A stretch of 64,000 nt of DNA from contig NZ_VZPV01000002.1 in NCBI RefSeq assembly GCF_008801405.1, forward strand, positions 744,001-808,000, read 5' to 3'. How positions within the stretch are numbered: position 1 is the stretch's first letter; each line of letters starts with the position of its first letter. Both the position numbers and the translations under genes were made by a program. Of the stretch, positions 62,282 to 64,000 are shown one piece after another. The notes beneath the pieces are model-generated. The model had not been told where the DNA came from. It did no database searches and worked only from the letters and a program-made list of their open reading frames with translations. The stretch comes from Ralstonia insidiosa (lineage in GTDB: Bacteria > Pseudomonadota > Gammaproteobacteria > Burkholderiales > Burkholderiaceae).

Positions 62282-63442
62282 ATGCATATCACTGAGATTC
62301 GCGAGCAGGCCATTCCAGTTTCTCGGTATGACGATCTGTCCATTCCATCGGGCGGGCTGACCACCAGTCTGGTGGCCGTCACCACCGATGTGATGCGTGA
62401 TGGAAAACCGGTGGTCGGTTACGGCTACGCATCGGTCGGCCGCTTTGCGCAGGGCGGGTTGATTCGCGAGCGCTTTGCACCGCGCCTGCTGCGCGCATCA
62501 CCCGGTAGCCTGGCGGATGATGCGGGCACCAATCTCGATCCGTTCCGCGCGTGGCACACGATGATGGCGGGCGAGAAACCCGGCGGCCACGGCGAGCGCT
62601 GCGTGGCCGTTGGCACACTCGACATGGCGATCTGGGATGCGGCTGCGAAGATTGCCGGTGTGCCGCTGTACGCCTTGCTTGCACAGCGGCTCGGCAGGGT
62701 GGCGCAGCCGCGTGTGCGCGTGTATGCCGGCGGCGGCTATCGTTATCCGCAGGACGATCTGGCGCGCCTGGCTGATGAGATGCGCCGCTGCGTGGATCTC
62801 GGCTTCACACACGCCAAGATCAAGATGGGTGGTGCGCCGTTGGATGTGGATTGCCAGCGCATTGAAGTGGCTGCTGCACAGTTGTCTGGCACCGGCAACC
62901 TCGCTGTCGATGCCATGAACCTGTATGACCAGACCACCGCGCTGCGGGCCGCCATCGTGCTGGAGCCCTATGCGCTCTGGTGGTTTGAAGACCTGTGCGA
63001 CCCGCTGGACTTCACCACGCACGCCAAGGCGGCCGAGGTGTATGCGCCGCCCATCGCGGCGGGCGAGGCGTTGTTCTCACAGGCCGAGGCGCGGTTGCTC
63101 GATCAATACGGTGGCCTGCGCAGCGCGCGCGATGTGCTGGTGTTTGACCCCGTGCATTGCTACGGCGTGCCGGGCTACCTGCGCATCATCGACACCATGA
63201 CCGCGCACGGCTGGCCGCGCTATGCATTCTGGCCGCATGGCGGACATCTCTTTGCGCTGCATCTGGTGGCGGCGCTTGGTCTGGGCGGTGCGGAGGTCAG
63301 CCCGTTTGCGTTTGCGCCGTTTCGTGGGCTGGCGGATGGCGCACGCATCGAGGCCGGCAATGCAGGCTTGCCGGAGGCACCCGGGATTGGTTTCGAGACG
63401 CATGCTGAAGCGTGGGGCACGTTTCGGCAGGCTTTTGCGTGA
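62282..63442 (+). CDS. tarD: D-tartrate dehydratase-like enolase-superfamily enzyme
   Basis: A 386-residue mandelate-racemase-type protein that reads very much like the D-tartrate dehydratase of Bradyrhizobium. Shared features: GLTTSLVAVTTDVMRDGKPVVGYG, the KIK base motif (K179, K181), metal ligands D210, E236 and E262, and the general acid H319 in WPHGGH, all at a constant offset of three from TarD. It would dehydrate D-tartrate to oxaloacetate. Assignment by eye, so substrate is inferred. Confidence 0.75.
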   Translation: MHITEIREQAIPVSRYDDLSIPSGGLTTSLVAVTTDVMRDGKPVVGYGYASVGRFAQGGLIRERFAPRLLRASPGSLADDAGTNLDPFRAWHTMMAGEKPGGHGERCVAVGTLDMAIWDAAAKIAGVPLYALLAQRLGRVAQPRVRVYAGGGYRYPQDDLARLADEMRRCVDLGFTHAKIKMGGAPLDVDCQRIEVAAAQLSGTGNLAVDAMNLYDQTTALRAAIVLEPYALWWFEDLCDPLDFTTHAKAAEVYAPPIAAGEALFSQAEARLLDQYGGLRSARDVLVFDPVHCYGVPGYLRIIDTMTAHGWPRYAFWPHGGHLFALHLVAALGLGGAEVSPFAFAPFRGLADGARIEAGNAGLPEAPGIGFETHAEAWGTFRQAFA

Positions 63443-63731
63443 GCACGGCAACAACGCGAACCGAACCATTGGAATGCCGATCCGGCATGCAAGCGATATG
63501 CAATTGACCAGGCCAACTTTGCGCAAATCTGGCCGATGATCGTGCAGGTTATCGCGCGGTTTATGCCTGTAGTGAGCGCGCCTCGTATTCGAGAACAAGC
63601 ACTACAGATTGCCGGTATGCGCAGCATGAAAACCGTATCGAATTTTGTATAGTTTCCTCACGCTGCTTCCTGGCCTTAGCGGAGCGTAAGTCGACATCCA
63701 ATCAAGATCACCCCGCTGGGAGCCTTCCTGC
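63443..63731. other. Region upstream of luxR-type gene (289 bp)
   Basis: No gene is seen. It presumably carries the promoter of the regulator gene: a TATAGT box lies at about 63647-63652, without a convincing -35. I find no 20-bp lux-box palindrome. Confidence 0.4.
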
Positions 63732-64000
63732 ATGGGCGTTCGTGTTTTCTCTACCGATCATCAGGCGACGTCGTGGCGCGCGCAATGGTTGCGCAACCTG
63801 AACGCCATGCCTGATGCTGATGCCGCGTTCCGCAGCCTGCACGCGTTTGTCACCCCGCTGGGCTTTGAGTACTACGCCTACACGCTACGGACTTCTGTGC
63901 CGATCACGCGCAGTCATGCCGTGTCATGGAGCAACTACCCCGAAGCGTGGCTTGCCACCTATGCGGCACGCGGGTATGCGGAGTGTGATCCGGTGCTTCA
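63732..64000 (+). CDS. LuxR-type acyl-homoserine-lactone receptor (N-terminal part, cut by right edge)
   Basis: Only 89 codons lie in the window. The sequence is the start of an autoinducer-binding domain: LGFEYYAYTLRTSVP, then WLATYAARGYAECDPVL, which contains the W-x3-Y and D-P residues that contact acyl-homoserine lactone in LuxR/TraR/SolR proteins. The DNA-binding domain would be beyond the edge. GGAG precedes the ATG by 10 bases. It resembles SolR of Ralstonia, but a synthase gene is not visible here. Confidence 0.85.
   Translation, partial: MGVRVFSTDHQATSWRAQWLRNLNAMPDADAAFRSLHAFVTPLGFEYYAYTLRTSVPITRSHAVSWSNYPEAWLATYAARGYAECDPVL

Overview
The window reads as chromosomal DNA of a beta-proteobacterium of the Burkholderiaceae, most likely Ralstonia or a close relative. 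That is an inference from uniformly high GC, the protein families, and a CzcE-like metal-resistance protein of the kind known from Cupriavidus and Ralstonia. Genes are dense on both strands. I see no rRNA, tRNA, insertion sequence, prophage or CRISPR array, so the window looks like core genome mixed with small accessory modules.

Layout. (a) 1-2.8 kb: an RND efflux pump cut by the left edge, with a TetR-type operator upstream. (b) 3.0-3.7 kb: a RelE-like toxin and HTH antitoxin pair. (c) 3.9-6.5 kb: a PLP sulfur-amino-acid enzyme convergent with an MFS transporter. (d) 6.6-11.2 kb: a caa3-type cytochrome oxidase operon with two subunit III genes. (e) 11.4-14.9 kb: a membrane protein, a DUF3293 protein, a universal stress protein, a YceH-like protein and an alpha/beta hydrolase. 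(f) 15-21.8 kb: an Entner-Doudoroff block with edd divergent from zwf-pgl-glk, HexR-type palindromes on both sides of the shared intergenic region, and hexR itself 3.7 kb away. (g) 22-23.7 kb: a secreted sedolisin (S53) peptidase.

(h) 23.7-29.9 kb: a Liv-type ABC importer operon carrying an esterase-like hydrolase and a MarR regulator at its end. (i) 30.4-34.1 kb: a QseBC-like two-component system followed by an HtrA protease, with a direct-repeat response-regulator box between them. (j) 34.5-39.1 kb: a LysR (DmlR-like) regulator divergent from leuC-leuD paralogues and a 2-hydroxycarboxylate transporter, probably a catabolic organic-acid module. (k) 39-41.5 kb: small genes, including an ArsR-AHSA1 pair. 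(l) 41.5-47.3 kb: NAD salvage (bifunctional NMN adenylyltransferase/Nudix, then nicotinamide phosphoribosyltransferase) followed on the same strand by a tightly packed radical SAM - PLP enzyme - methyltransferase trio of unknown product. This trio is the best candidate here for an undescribed pathway.

(m) 47.4-58.5 kb: many single genes, including a lipoprotein chorismate mutase, a GFA-family protein, a signal-less solute-binding protein, KptA RNA 2'-phosphotransferase, a diguanylate cyclase, a degenerate M50 protease homologue beside a membrane gluzincin, a DUF2059 protein, a GNAT, a 2OG oxygenase and a TPR protein. (n) 58.6-64 kb: a Crp/Fnr regulator, ketopantoate reductase-like and PhoD-like genes, a D-tartrate dehydratase-like enolase-superfamily enzyme, and the start of a LuxR-type acyl-homoserine-lactone receptor cut by the right edge.

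Functionally, the clearest integrated units are the HexR-controlled glucose block, the caa3 oxidase, the Liv importer with its MarR, the envelope-stress two-component/HtrA unit, and the organic-acid module.
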